NCBI GenBank assembly: GCA_031429105.1
Contig: JANOYV010000144.1
Coordinates: 1-64,000 of the forward strand
Direction: 5' to 3'
Source: JAKFWF01 sp031429105
GTDB lineage: Bacteria; Pseudomonadota; Alphaproteobacteria; Rhizobiales; Hyphomicrobiaceae
Length of the DNA stretch: 64,000 bases
Position numbers and translations under genes: made by a program. The stretch's first letter is position 1. Each line of letters starts with the position of its first letter. The notes under the pieces were generated by a model. The model saw only the letters and a list, made by a program, of their open reading frames with translations. It was not told the DNA's origin and did not search any database. Positions 50,220 through 58,838 of this stretch are shown one piece after another.

Positions 50220-51905
50220 ATGCGGACTTCCAGGCGACTACTGAAGCAGGCTCGGCGGGCGACGCTCGTGGCGCTACTGTTCTCGGCCTGCATCAATTTG
50301 CTGATGTTGGCGACGCCGCTCTACACACTCCAGTTGTTCGATACAGTTGTGCCTTCAGGGTCGATCGAGACGTTGGTCGTTCTGACCCTGATGGTCGGTA
50401 CAGCCGTTTTGGCGCTGAGTCTGATTGAGCTTTGCCGGGATCGGATTTTGATGCGTGCAGGCCTGTGGCTTGACCATGTATTGGGTCAGCATGTCCTGGA
50501 AAATGGCCTCAGAGGCAACGTAGGTTCCGCAGAACTTCGAGCCGACGCTGCGGCATTGCGGCACGTGCGCGCTTTTCTGACGAGCCCAGGCGCTGCCGGA
50601 GTGTTTGATGTTCCATGGGTGCCAGCCTTCCTCCTCGTGCTGTGTTTGCTGCACCCCTGGCTAGGCGCCGTTGGGGCAATCGCTGCCATCCTGCTCGTTT
50701 TGCTCGCATGGTCGCATGGCGTCGTCACGGCTCGAGCGCTGGTCGAGCAAACGCGAGCTACCGAGGCATCTGACCATTGGTGGGCAACAGTTTCCGGCCA
50801 TGCCGGCATGGCTGGCGCGCTTGGCTTATCGCCGGGGGCGGCGGAGCACTGGGAACGTTTCAATCGTGGGAACGTCGCCGCCAGCTACGATCTCGCAAAG
50901 CGAACAAGTTTGATGAAGGCCTTTGCCAGGTCAATCCGCATTAGCGCCCAGACGCTGTTGTACGCGACAGGCGCGTTTCTGATCATTCGCGGCGAACTGG
51001 CGCCTGGCGCGCTTGTCGCATCGGCAATTCTCTTAGGGCGCGGAATTGGACCACTAGAGGGGCTGGTTACATCGTTGCGGTCGCTATCAATTATACGGCA
51101 CGCCTACATTCGATTGAAGGCGCTCGCGCCTGATGTGCTGACACCGCAAGTTGGTCGAACAGATCATGCGGCCGTTGGGCGGGTCACACTGCAGGATGTC
51201 TCGGTCTATTATCCAAGTCGTAAGTCCCCGTCATTGCGCGGAATTTCGCTCACACTAGAGCCCGGTGAATGTATGGGTATCGTTGGTTCGAACGGAGCAG
51301 GAAAATCGACACTGGCTGCACTCATTGCCGGTGTAATTTCGCCAACATCAGGTGCTGCGGATCTGGATGGGGTGCCGATTTGCAGATGGCAGCGAGCGGA
51401 CGGCCATCCACCTATCGGCTTTATGCCGGACGAGCCCTGCCTGTTTGAGGGTACGGTGCACCAGAACGTAGCGCGGTTCCGCGAAACGAGTTTGATGGCC
51501 GTTGCTAAGTCGGCCATGCGGGCCGGTGTCCACGAAACGTTAACAGCATTGCAGGCGGGGTATGACACGCAGGTTGGTTCAAGCGGCACAGCGCTCGCCT
51601 TGCGGGAAAGGCGCGCCGTAGCGCTTGCGCGCGCGGTGCACGGGGCTCCCAAGGTTATCGTTCTCGACGAGCCAGAGATTGGCCTCGATGGGCAAAGCCT
51701 ACGCAGGCTGGTTCGTGTTCTGGAAGCACTGAAAGCTGACGGTATCGGCGTGGTCATTGCAACCCAAGACCCTCGACTGCTTGGCTTGATGGATCAGATC
51801 GTGGTGCTTGCTGGCGGCACAATTCAAGCCGCTGGTCCAGCGCAAGACGTCTCGTCACGGTACGCCATGAATCGAGCGACCGTTCAAGAAGCCCGGGTGC
51901 ATTGA
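50220..51905 (+). CDS. Type I secretion ABC transporter (PrtD/HlyB-like) with degenerate signature motif
   Basis: About 561 residues from ATG 50220 (GTG 50214 also possible). Six membrane helices form the N-terminal half (TLVALLFSACINLLMLATPL, FLLVLCLLHPWLGAVGAIAA). Walker A is GSNGAGKST (about residues 355-363) and Walker B VIVLDEPE (about 480-487). Where PrtD-type proteins have ALSGGQRQR, this one has ALALRERRA, and the H-loop His is replaced (ATQDP). Thus two motifs that normally support ATP hydrolysis are lost, yet the frame is intact. It follows the RTX genes and precedes the adaptor, so it is their expected exporter. It may hydrolyse ATP poorly or work with another ABC partner. Confidence 0.82.
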   Translation: MRTSRRLLKQARRATLVALLFSACINLLMLATPLYTLQLFDTVVPSGSIETLVVLTLMVGTAVLALSLIELCRDRILMRAGLWLDHVLGQHVLENGLRGNVGSAELRADAAALRHVRAFLTSPGAAGVFDVPWVPAFLLVLCLLHPWLGAVGAIAAILLVLLAWSHGVVTARALVEQTRATEASDHWWATVSGHAGMAGALGLSPGAAEHWERFNRGNVAASYDLAKRTSLMKAFARSIRISAQTLLYATGAFLIIRGELAPGALVASAILLGRGIGPLEGLVTSLRSLSIIRHAYIRLKALAPDVLTPQVGRTDHAAVGRVTLQDVSVYYPSRKSPSLRGISLTLEPGECMGIVGSNGAGKSTLAALIAGVISPTSGAADLDGVPICRWQRADGHPPIGFMPDEPCLFEGTVHQNVARFRETSLMAVAKSAMRAGVHETLTALQAGYDTQVGSSGTALALRERRAVALARAVHGAPKVIVLDEPEIGLDGQSLRRLVRVLEALKADGIGVVIATQDPRLLGLMDQIVVLAGGTIQAAGPAQDVSSRYAMNRATVQEARVH

Positions 51906-51924
51906 TGATCAGGGTGGAGCGGCA

Positions 51925-52914
51925 ATGACCGGCGTCGAACAATCTATCAGGACGGTTCCAGGTTCTGGCACGGGCGTGTCGGTACATCGCCTGCCGCGAT
52001 TGGATATCCGGGGACCGGTGACGTGCGGACTGCTTGTGGTCGCGCTATTTTTTGGTGGTGGTGTTGGCGGCGCAGCAATTGCGCCGATCGACAAGGGTAT
52101 AGCGCTTGGTGGGAACATCATCGTCGAGCAAAAAGTGCAGGCGATCCAACATCAAAAAGGTGGCCCCGTTGGCCGCGTTCACGTTAGCGAAGGCCAGGAT
52201 GTAGCGATTGGCCAACTGTTGGTGACGCTCGACACGCAGGCGCTGGACCAGCAGATAATCGCACTTCGATCGCAAGCGGTTGCCGCAGCCAAACAGTTGG
52301 CCCTCATCCGGCAAGAAGCCCTGACGATGGGCGAGTTGGCGGATCGCAAACTGGCGGCACGGTCCAAAGTTCTAAGCCTTGAACGGCAAGTGGCCGAAGT
52401 CGAAAAGGAAATGGCTGGCTTCAGTGCGCGTATTGCTATCGCTGAACAGGACTTGGCTCGCGCCGAACTTCGCGCACCGATTGCTGGACGGATCCTGACG
52501 CTCGCTGTTCGTGGCGCCGGTGCCATGATCCAGGCCGGTGCTACAGTATTGGAGATCGTGCCACAAACTGATCGACTGGTGGTCGAGGGTCGCCTTAGCC
52601 AAATTCATATCGACGAGATCAAGCAGGGCATGGAGGCCAAGGTTTGGCTAACGGGCTCGAGCTGGCGCGATAGCCGACCTCTGAATGCGCGGCTCGCTTG
52701 GGTGTCACCTGACAGTGTGGAAGATAAGAGAACTGGGGTGTTTTACTTTGTTGCGCGGATAGAACTTTCCGAGCCGCGAACCGAGCTCAATAAACGCATC
52801 TCCCTTCATCCGGGACAGCGCACAGAAATTCTTTTGCTCACCGGGCAACGCACACTCCTCGATCATGTGCTCGACCCGCTTCTTCGCAACGTTAATCGCG
52901 CATTTCGTGCGTGA
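51925..52914 (+). CDS. HlyD/PrtE-type periplasmic adaptor of the type I system
   Basis: 329 residues, clearly shorter than the usual 430-470. One membrane helix (CGLLVVALFFGGGVGGAAIA, about residues 32-52) is followed by a lipoyl-like half (KGGPVGRVHVSEGQDVAIGQ), a single coiled-coil hairpin (residues about 105-185) and the second half-motif (LRAPIAGRILTLAVRGAGAM), then a beta-barrel with VSPDSVEDKRTGVFYFVARI. The coiled coil is reduced, so it would reach a shorter distance toward the outer-membrane channel. It follows the ABC gene by 20 bases. A TolC-like protein is not encoded in the window. Confidence 0.85.
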   Translation: MTGVEQSIRTVPGSGTGVSVHRLPRLDIRGPVTCGLLVVALFFGGGVGGAAIAPIDKGIALGGNIIVEQKVQAIQHQKGGPVGRVHVSEGQDVAIGQLLVTLDTQALDQQIIALRSQAVAAAKQLALIRQEALTMGELADRKLAARSKVLSLERQVAEVEKEMAGFSARIAIAEQDLARAELRAPIAGRILTLAVRGAGAMIQAGATVLEIVPQTDRLVVEGRLSQIHIDEIKQGMEAKVWLTGSSWRDSRPLNARLAWVSPDSVEDKRTGVFYFVARIELSEPRTELNKRISLHPGQRTEILLLTGQRTLLDHVLDPLLRNVNRAFRA

Positions 52915-52931
52915 CTAGGAGATCTGAAGCC

Positions 52932-53873
52932 ATGGCATTCCAAAAAGCGCCGCCACGAACGAACATCCGACAGGCAGTGTCGTCGCAGGGGATCATAAAG
53001 CAAAGTGTCACTAGAATTCCGACGCGATTTTACATCAACGCCGCTGCGGGGCTTGTAGCTGTTGCCATTGTCGCCTTGGCGGTAAGGGGTGTCCTCTATC
53101 AAGAGGAAGTTGGCCCATGCAGCGAGCGCTACGGCAACGGCACGCTCTTTGGACTACAAGATAAGAGTGGTGGACCCATTTCGACGACCGACCTGCAAGG
53201 TCGACTGGCGGGACGCGACTGGGGCTTGATGGAGAACACCAAGATTGTACTCCTGAAAGATGGCCCAGCCCCCGTTGCGCTACAGATTAACTTGCCAAAA
53301 GTACCGGTGAAAGCGGAAGGCGGAGCGGTTTCCCGAAGTGGTATGGGCTTCACGTGGTTGCCCTCCAAACTGCCGACCGCCAAGGCTGCGTGCCTAACCT
53401 ATAGCGTCTGGCTGCCGGAGGACTTCAATTTCGGCACTGGCGGCAGCCTGCCGGGATTGTTCGGTGGTGAAACGACCGATACGCCAACGTTGAAGGCAAA
53501 GGCAGCATTTTCGACTCGTAATTCCTGGACGGATGAGGGCATTGCGCAGGTGCGCACAATTACGGCCGATGAATCCAAGGGGGCCATCTATTCGTCCAGT
53601 TCAAACAGTGTGAAGCTGCCACGTGGGCGCTGGATCCGATTGGAGCAGGAAGTTGTGCTCAACCAACCTGGCGAAGAAGGTGGCGTGATGCGCGTTTGGA
53701 TCGATGGCAAGTTACGGTTTGCGAACACGGAAATGGTTTTTCGCAAGGACGAACGCTCAACATTGCGCGGCGTGATCGCCGACGTGCACTATAGTAACGC
53801 GGCATTGGCGGAAGCGCCCTCCCCGAAAACGACGTCGTTGCAGATGACGCCATTTGAACTCTACTGGGAGTAG
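52932..53873 (+). CDS. Membrane-anchored polysaccharide lyase (PL14-like)
   Basis: 313 residues from ATG 52932, with AGGAG 11 bases upstream; GTG 52911 overlaps the previous stop and is less likely. An N-terminal membrane helix (INAAAGLVAVAIVALAV) is followed by a beta-jelly-roll domain with TYSVWLPEDFNFGTGGSLPG, FGGETTD, RWIRLEQEVVLNQPGEEGG and MRVWIDGKLRF. This pattern fits alginate or glucuronate lyases of the PL14/PL20 type. Being tethered in the periplasm, it may trim polymer during export, as AlgL does in Pseudomonas. The context, directly after alg and RTX export genes, supports this. Active-site residues cannot be fixed from sequence alone. Confidence 0.75.
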   Translation: MAFQKAPPRTNIRQAVSSQGIIKQSVTRIPTRFYINAAAGLVAVAIVALAVRGVLYQEEVGPCSERYGNGTLFGLQDKSGGPISTTDLQGRLAGRDWGLMENTKIVLLKDGPAPVALQINLPKVPVKAEGGAVSRSGMGFTWLPSKLPTAKAACLTYSVWLPEDFNFGTGGSLPGLFGGETTDTPTLKAKAAFSTRNSWTDEGIAQVRTITADESKGAIYSSSSNSVKLPRGRWIRLEQEVVLNQPGEEGGVMRVWIDGKLRFANTEMVFRKDERSTLRGVIADVHYSNAALAEAPSPKTTSLQMTPFELYWE

Positions 53874-53943
53874 CGGTTGCGCATTTGCAGTTGTGATGCC
53901 GGGTGCTAGGTTGGCGGCACCGGTAACGATCAAAGTAAAGTGC

Positions 53944-54708
53944 ATGCCATTTGCTGATCTCAAATCGTGTTCACTTCATTATCGGCTGATCCTCGGCAGT
54001 CCTGATGCGCCAACCTTGGTGTTTATACATGAAGGTCTAGGGTGCGTCGGACTTTGGCGCGATTTTCCAGATCGCGTGGCGCGTAAACTCGGCGCGCGCG
54101 CGCTGATCTATTCGCGTAGCGGGTATGGGCACTCAAGTCCCTTGACCGCGAAGCGCGAGCCAGACTTCATGCATCATGAAGCGTTGGTCGTTTTACCCGA
54201 ACTGTTGGCCACGCTTGGGATTAACAATCCCATACTGATTGGCCATTCCGATGGTGCATCGATTGCTCTCATTTATGGGGCCGCACATCCGGAAAGCACG
54301 TTGGGTCTGGTTCTGATGGCGCCACATGTGTTTGTCGAAGCATTGACACTATCAAGTATCGCGCGCGCGGCCGAAGCATATGAGGCCGGTCACTTACGCG
54401 ATCGACTGGCCCAGCACCATGACAATGTCGATGACGCATTTCGCGGTTGGTCCGAGATCTGGTTGAGCCCGCGGTTTGGCACTTGGGATCTCAGCAAGGA
54501 GGTTTCATGCCTTAGTGTTCCGACGTTGTTGATCCAGGGCGAGGATGATCCTTATGGGACTCTGGCACAGCTCGACGCATGTGAGACCGCAAAGGCAGCA
54601 CCGATTACACGGTGTGTGCTTTCCTCATGCGGCCATAGCCCGCACCGGGATCAGGAATTGGCAGTCGTTGAGGCCATATCAAAGTTCGCAGTCAGTTGCG
54701 CGCGTTGA
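53944..54708 (+). CDS. Alpha/beta hydrolase
   Basis: About 254 residues from ATG 53944; ATG 53896 and 53854 are further in-frame starts. TLVFIHEGLGCVGLWRDFP carries the oxyanion region, ALIYSRSGYGHSSPL follows, the nucleophile elbow is IGHSDGASIAL, the acid is likely Asp in LLIQGEDDPYG and the His in SSCGHSPHRD. It fits the small esterase/lactonase-type hydrolases that are common in alphaproteobacteria. Substrate is unknown. It lies 70 bases after the lyase and ends 16 bases from the convergent xseA, so it may belong to the end of the polymer operon or be separate. Confidence 0.8.
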   Translation: MPFADLKSCSLHYRLILGSPDAPTLVFIHEGLGCVGLWRDFPDRVARKLGARALIYSRSGYGHSSPLTAKREPDFMHHEALVVLPELLATLGINNPILIGHSDGASIALIYGAAHPESTLGLVLMAPHVFVEALTLSSIARAAEAYEAGHLRDRLAQHHDNVDDAFRGWSEIWLSPRFGTWDLSKEVSCLSVPTLLIQGEDDPYGTLAQLDACETAKAAPITRCVLSSCGHSPHRDQELAVVEAISKFAVSCAR

Positions 54709-54723
54709 CCTGACGCTGTGCCA

Positions 54724-56334
54724 TTAAAACAACGACCCTTGAGGCCCGCCACCGCTTTTCCGGCGCACGGGCTTAGCCGACGTAGCCGGAACGTCGCGTG
54801 GTCGCCCCCTCATGCCGCCAGGGTCGTTGGGTTCCGCATGCGTGACCTCGGCTTTGGCGCGACCATCGGCAAATTCGAATTCAAGTCGCGCACCGGGGGC
54901 AATTTCTGTCGCTGAGCGCAGAGCGACTCCAGCTTCATTGCGGACTAGGACGAATCCTCGTTGGAGCACGCTTTGGTAGCTGAGTGTCGTTAGTAGTTTG
55001 CCCTGGGTTTCAAGCAAGCGACGCCAGTTATCAATACGGTTGCGAAGCGCACGCACGGCACGCACGTCGAGTGTGCCAAGCCGCTCAGTTGCGCGTGCGA
55101 TGCGCACGCGCTGGGATTGAGGGCTCAATCCACCTGAGACGCGCTCCAGTCGCGAGCGTCGGTGCGACGTCGAGCGGGCAAGCCCTTCAACGCTACGCCG
55201 ACCAAGCGTCTCGATGCGATCCCGGGCGCGTTGAAGTCTGGCCTCGATGAGGCGCGGATGCAGACGGCTGGCAACTCTGGCTTGCCGCATGGCGTGGGCG
55301 CGGGTATTGGCCAGCAGGGCGCGTCCGAGACGCTTTTCAACGGCATCAAAACGCTGCCGTGGCAGGCTAACAAGATCCTCCATTTTGGGAAGACCACGAG
55401 CCGCCGCCTTTAACTCAGTGCGTTTAGCCTCCAACGAACGAAGAATGGCAACGGTGCGTCGACGACCGAGTTCCGCAAGCTGGTCGATCAAGTCGGCGTA
55501 CATTGGGACGGCCCATTCCGCAGCCTTCGTTGGCGTCGGCGCACGCGCATCGGCTACTAGGTCGATCAGGGTCCAGTCGGTTTCGTGTCCAACCGCCGAG
55601 ATAAGCGGAATACGGCTTTCGGCTGCCGCGCGCACGACGGTTTCATCGTTGAAACCCCACAAGTCTTCGAGACTGCCGCCGCCCCGCGCAACGATGAGTA
55701 CGTCGGGCCGCGGGATTTTCCCGCCAACCTCTAAGGCATTGAAGCCACGAATGGCTGCTGCGACTTCGGCCGCACTGGTTTCTCCCTGCACGCGAACTGG
55801 CCAGACAATGACATGGGTCGGGAAGCGCTCGCTGAAGCCAGCCAACATGTCGCGGATCACAGCGCCGGTTGGTGAGGTGATGATGCCGACGACGCGCGGT
55901 AGGAACGGACGTGGCTTCTTACGAGACTCTTCGAATAGTCCTTCGGCGGCAAATTTGCGTTTGCGTTCCTCTAGCATCGCCATCAACGCGCCGACGCCTG
56001 CCGGCTCCAGCGCTTCCACAACGATCTGATATTTCGAGGAGCCAGGGAATGTGGTGATGCGGCCCTGCGCAATCACCTCCATGCCCTCTTCAGGCCGAAA
56101 CCGCAGCTTCGCAAAAGAGCCGCGCCAGATCACAGCATCAATCTTCGCCTTGTCGTCCTTGAGCGCGAAGTAGCAGTGGCCCGATGCGTGCGGGCCACGA
56201 TAGCCGGATATTTCACCGCGCAACTTGACGTAGCCAAAGCCATCTTCGAGTGCGCGCTTGATCGCGTTCGCCAATTCGCCAACGGAGAATTCCGCGACGT
56301 TCGCCCGCAAGTTCGAAGCAGCATTCGACGTCAC
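54724..56334 (-). CDS. xseA: Exodeoxyribonuclease VII large subunit
   Basis: 536 residues. The OB-fold N-terminus (FSVGELANAIKRALEDGFGY, LRGEISGYRG, HCYFALKDDKAKIDAVIW) and catalytic core (VVGIITSPTGAVIRDML, PDVLIVARGGGSLEDLWGFN, SAVGHETDWTLIDLVADARA PTPT region) are canonical. A long coiled-coil stalk and a basic, disordered C-terminal 70 residues follow. XseA with several XseB subunits degrades single-stranded DNA. XseB is not in the window, which is common. The strand is opposite to its neighbours. Confidence 0.95.
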   Translation of the reverse strand: MTSNAASNLRANVAEFSVGELANAIKRALEDGFGYVKLRGEISGYRGPHASGHCYFALKDDKAKIDAVIWRGSFAKLRFRPEEGMEVIAQGRITTFPGSSKYQIVVEALEPAGVGALMAMLEERKRKFAAEGLFEESRKKPRPFLPRVVGIITSPTGAVIRDMLAGFSERFPTHVIVWPVRVQGETSAAEVAAAIRGFNALEVGGKIPRPDVLIVARGGGSLEDLWGFNDETVVRAAAESRIPLISAVGHETDWTLIDLVADARAPTPTKAAEWAVPMYADLIDQLAELGRRRTVAILRSLEAKRTELKAAARGLPKMEDLVSLPRQRFDAVEKRLGRALLANTRAHAMRQARVASRLHPRLIEARLQRARDRIETLGRRSVEGLARSTSHRRSRLERVSGGLSPQSQRVRIARATERLGTLDVRAVRALRNRIDNWRRLLETQGKLLTTLSYQSVLQRGFVLVRNEAGVALRSATEIAPGARLEFEFADGRAKAEVTHAEPNDPGGMRGRPRDVPATSAKPVRRKSGGGPQGSLF

Positions 56335-56496
56335 GTAGACCCCACATCAAAGACTTATGCGCAGCCGTATCAGGTATAGCCGCACAGGGGTGCGCGGTAC
56401 AGTGCGGTTATCCCCATTTCTCGGCTTGAACATGGGGATGTGGCTGTATCATGCTGCACAGGGTGGACATATGCGATAATCGAGGAAACGAGCGCA

Positions 56497-58005
56497 ATGG
56501 CGACACAGGCAGACTTCGTCATCGCAATTGATCAAGGCACGACGTCCTCGCGGACGATTGCCTTCGGGGCTGGCCTGTCGATCGTGTCACGCGCACAGGC
56601 AGAATTCCCCCAGCATTATCCCCGGTCAGGGTGGGTTGAGCATGACCCTGATGATCTCTGGGAGACGGTGCTTTCGACGCTACGGGATGCGGTTGCAAGC
56701 GGAGGGATTGGTCTGCATCAGATCTCGGCGATTGGGGTCACCAATCAGCGCGAAACGACGCTGATCTGGGATCGCAGCACGGGCAAGCCCGTTCATCGCG
56801 CGATTGTCTGGCAAGATCGACGAACGGCCGATGTCTGCCAGCGACTGAAAGCGGATGGCATTCAAGCGCAGGTGACGTCTAAAACCGGATTGCTGCTTGA
56901 CCCATATTTCTCAGCCACAAAGATTGCCTGGATTCTCGATCAAGATCCTTCACTCCGCCCGCGCGCCGAGGCTGGTCAATTGTTATTCGGCACAGTTGAC
57001 ACCTTCATCCTGTGGAAGCTGACCGGCGGCAAAGTTCATGCGACAGATGCAACGAATGCTTCGCGCACTTCGCTCCTCGATATCCACACTGGACAGTGGG
57101 ACGATGAATTGCTGCGCATTTTCCGCGTGCCCCGAGCGATGCTGCCGGACGTGAGAGATTCAGCTGCAGATTTTGGAATGACGGACCCAGCGATCCTAGG
57201 TACGCCCATTCGCATCGCAGGGATTGCAGGTGACCAGCAGGCAGCGACTGTCGGTCAAGGCTGCTTTCTCCCGGGCATGATGAAATCAACTTATGGGACG
57301 GGATGCTTTGCACTGTTGAATACAGGCGCCACGGCAGTGGCATCGAAAAGCGCGTTGCTTACAACCATTGCCTATCAACTGAAGGGGCATCGCACCTATG
57401 CCCTGGAGGGCGCAATTTTTATTGCCGGTGCGGCAGTCCAGTGGCTGCGCGATGGACTTGGCATCATAAAGTCGGCGAGCGAAACTGGCGTACTGGCCGA
57501 GGCTGCCGATCCAATGCAAAACGTCTATCTGGTCCCAGCGTTCGTTGGTCTCGGTGCGCCATGGTGGAACGCCGACGTCCGTGGCGCAATGTTTGGTCTG
57601 ACCCGAAATACCGGACCCAAAGAGATCGCTCGGGCAGCACTTGAAAGCGTTGCATTTCAAACGCGCGATTTGCTCGACGCAATGCGTGCTGATTGGTCGG
57701 CGTCTGGCCAGCAGGGTTCTACTTCTCCGGTGCTGCGGGTTGATGGTGGCATGACGGCGTCCGATTGGACGATGCAGTGCTTGGCCGACATTCTCGATGC
57801 ACCGGTGGATCGTCCGCGCGTTCAAGAGACTACGGCTCTGGGTGCGGCATATCTCGCTGGCCTTCAAGTGGGGGTCTATCCCGAACCGTCGGAATTTGCC
57901 AAAATCTGGGCGCTGGATCGCCGGTTTACGCCGCACATGAGTGCATCGGATCGACAGAAAAAACTGACTGGATGGCACGATGCCGTCCGTCGTGTTGTTG
58001 CGTGA
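56497..58005 (+). CDS. glpK: Glycerol kinase
   Basis: 502 residues from ATG 56497, with GAGGAA nine bases upstream; the open frame reaches 56440 without a better start. FGGY-family features include IAIDQGTTSSRTIAF, SAIGVTNQRETTLIWDR, WQDRRTADVC, GIAGDQQAATVGQGC and STYGTGCFALLNTG. LRVDGGMTASDWTMQ and ETTALGAAYLAG close the second ATP-binding half. It phosphorylates glycerol to glycerol 3-phosphate. The next genes (PhnD-like and desaturase) are close and on the same strand, so the operon may link glycerol phosphate and lipid metabolism. Confidence 0.93.
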   Translation: MATQADFVIAIDQGTTSSRTIAFGAGLSIVSRAQAEFPQHYPRSGWVEHDPDDLWETVLSTLRDAVASGGIGLHQISAIGVTNQRETTLIWDRSTGKPVHRAIVWQDRRTADVCQRLKADGIQAQVTSKTGLLLDPYFSATKIAWILDQDPSLRPRAEAGQLLFGTVDTFILWKLTGGKVHATDATNASRTSLLDIHTGQWDDELLRIFRVPRAMLPDVRDSAADFGMTDPAILGTPIRIAGIAGDQQAATVGQGCFLPGMMKSTYGTGCFALLNTGATAVASKSALLTTIAYQLKGHRTYALEGAIFIAGAAVQWLRDGLGIIKSASETGVLAEAADPMQNVYLVPAFVGLGAPWWNADVRGAMFGLTRNTGPKEIARAALESVAFQTRDLLDAMRADWSASGQQGSTSPVLRVDGGMTASDWTMQCLADILDAPVDRPRVQETTALGAAYLAGLQVGVYPEPSEFAKIWALDRRFTPHMSASDRQKKLTGWHDAVRRVVA

Positions 58006-58020
58006 AAGAGGCAGCACAGA

Positions 58021-58838
58021 TGCCAACAGAATTGATCGCGAATGCCCGTATGTATTCTGTTGCCCCGGACGCTGTGACGGCTTGGAAGCGCTTGTTTGCG
58101 TGGCTTGATGAAACGTCGGGCGTAAAACTGACAGTGGTCGATCACGCGTTTCCAGCGCTTCTCAATGATTTGTGGGTGCGATCTGACCTTGCGGCGACTT
58201 TCATGTGCGGGTGGCCCTGGCTTCGTCATGGTGCGACACACAAGGTGGTGGCGGCTCCAATTCCAGCGTCCGCCTACGCGAATGGCAAACCTCAATATTG
58301 CACGCACTTTGTCGTGCATCGCGACAGTCGGTTCGGGCGACTGGAAGACACGTTCGGCCATCGCTTTGCCTACACAATTGCCGACTCGCATTCAGGGTAC
58401 AACGCGCCGCGTCACCACTTGACGCAGTTTCGTGGCGCAGAAAAACGCCCCCTTTTCAGTGAGATCATCGGGCCACTCACAACGCCGCGCCGCATGTTGG
58501 AGGCAATCGCCGACGGTCGCACAGATGTTGGTCCGCTCGATAGTTTCGCATTCGATTTGTTGTCGCGGCATGAGCCGGAACTAGCGGCCAAAACGCGCGT
58601 CGTTGCCAGCACTGCACTTGTGCCTATTCCAGCGCTGATGGCGTCGCAGCAGATGGATGCCGGAATCGTCGAGCGACTGACCGCGGCACTCCTGAAGCTT
58701 GGCACCAAGCCCGCACACGCCGACCTATGTTCTGAATTATGTATTAGTGGGTTCGCAAGGCTCGACCCCAAAACATATGAAATTGCCGAGCGCTGGGCGC
58801 GCGCTGCCGAAGCGCAGAACCTCGCGACGATCCTATGA
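58021..58838 (+). CDS. PhnD/SsuA-type substrate-binding protein without signal peptide
   Basis: 272 residues from ATG 58021, with AAGAGG nine bases upstream. DLAATFMCGWPWLRHG, YCTHFVVHRDSRFGRLEDTF, FAYTIADSHSGYNAPRHHL, RRMLEAIADGRTDVGPLDSF and ALVPIPALMASQQMD follow the phosphate/phosphonate-binding PhnD fold. No signal peptide is visible and no ABC transporter genes follow, so it may work in the cytosol as a ligand-binding or enzymatic derivative. It starts 15 bases after glpK and its end overlaps the desaturase by ATGA. Ligand unknown. Confidence 0.8.

Noticed and set aside
57286..58026. 246-residue reverse-strand frame opposite glpK
   Set aside because: Antisense of a canonical glycerol kinase gene.
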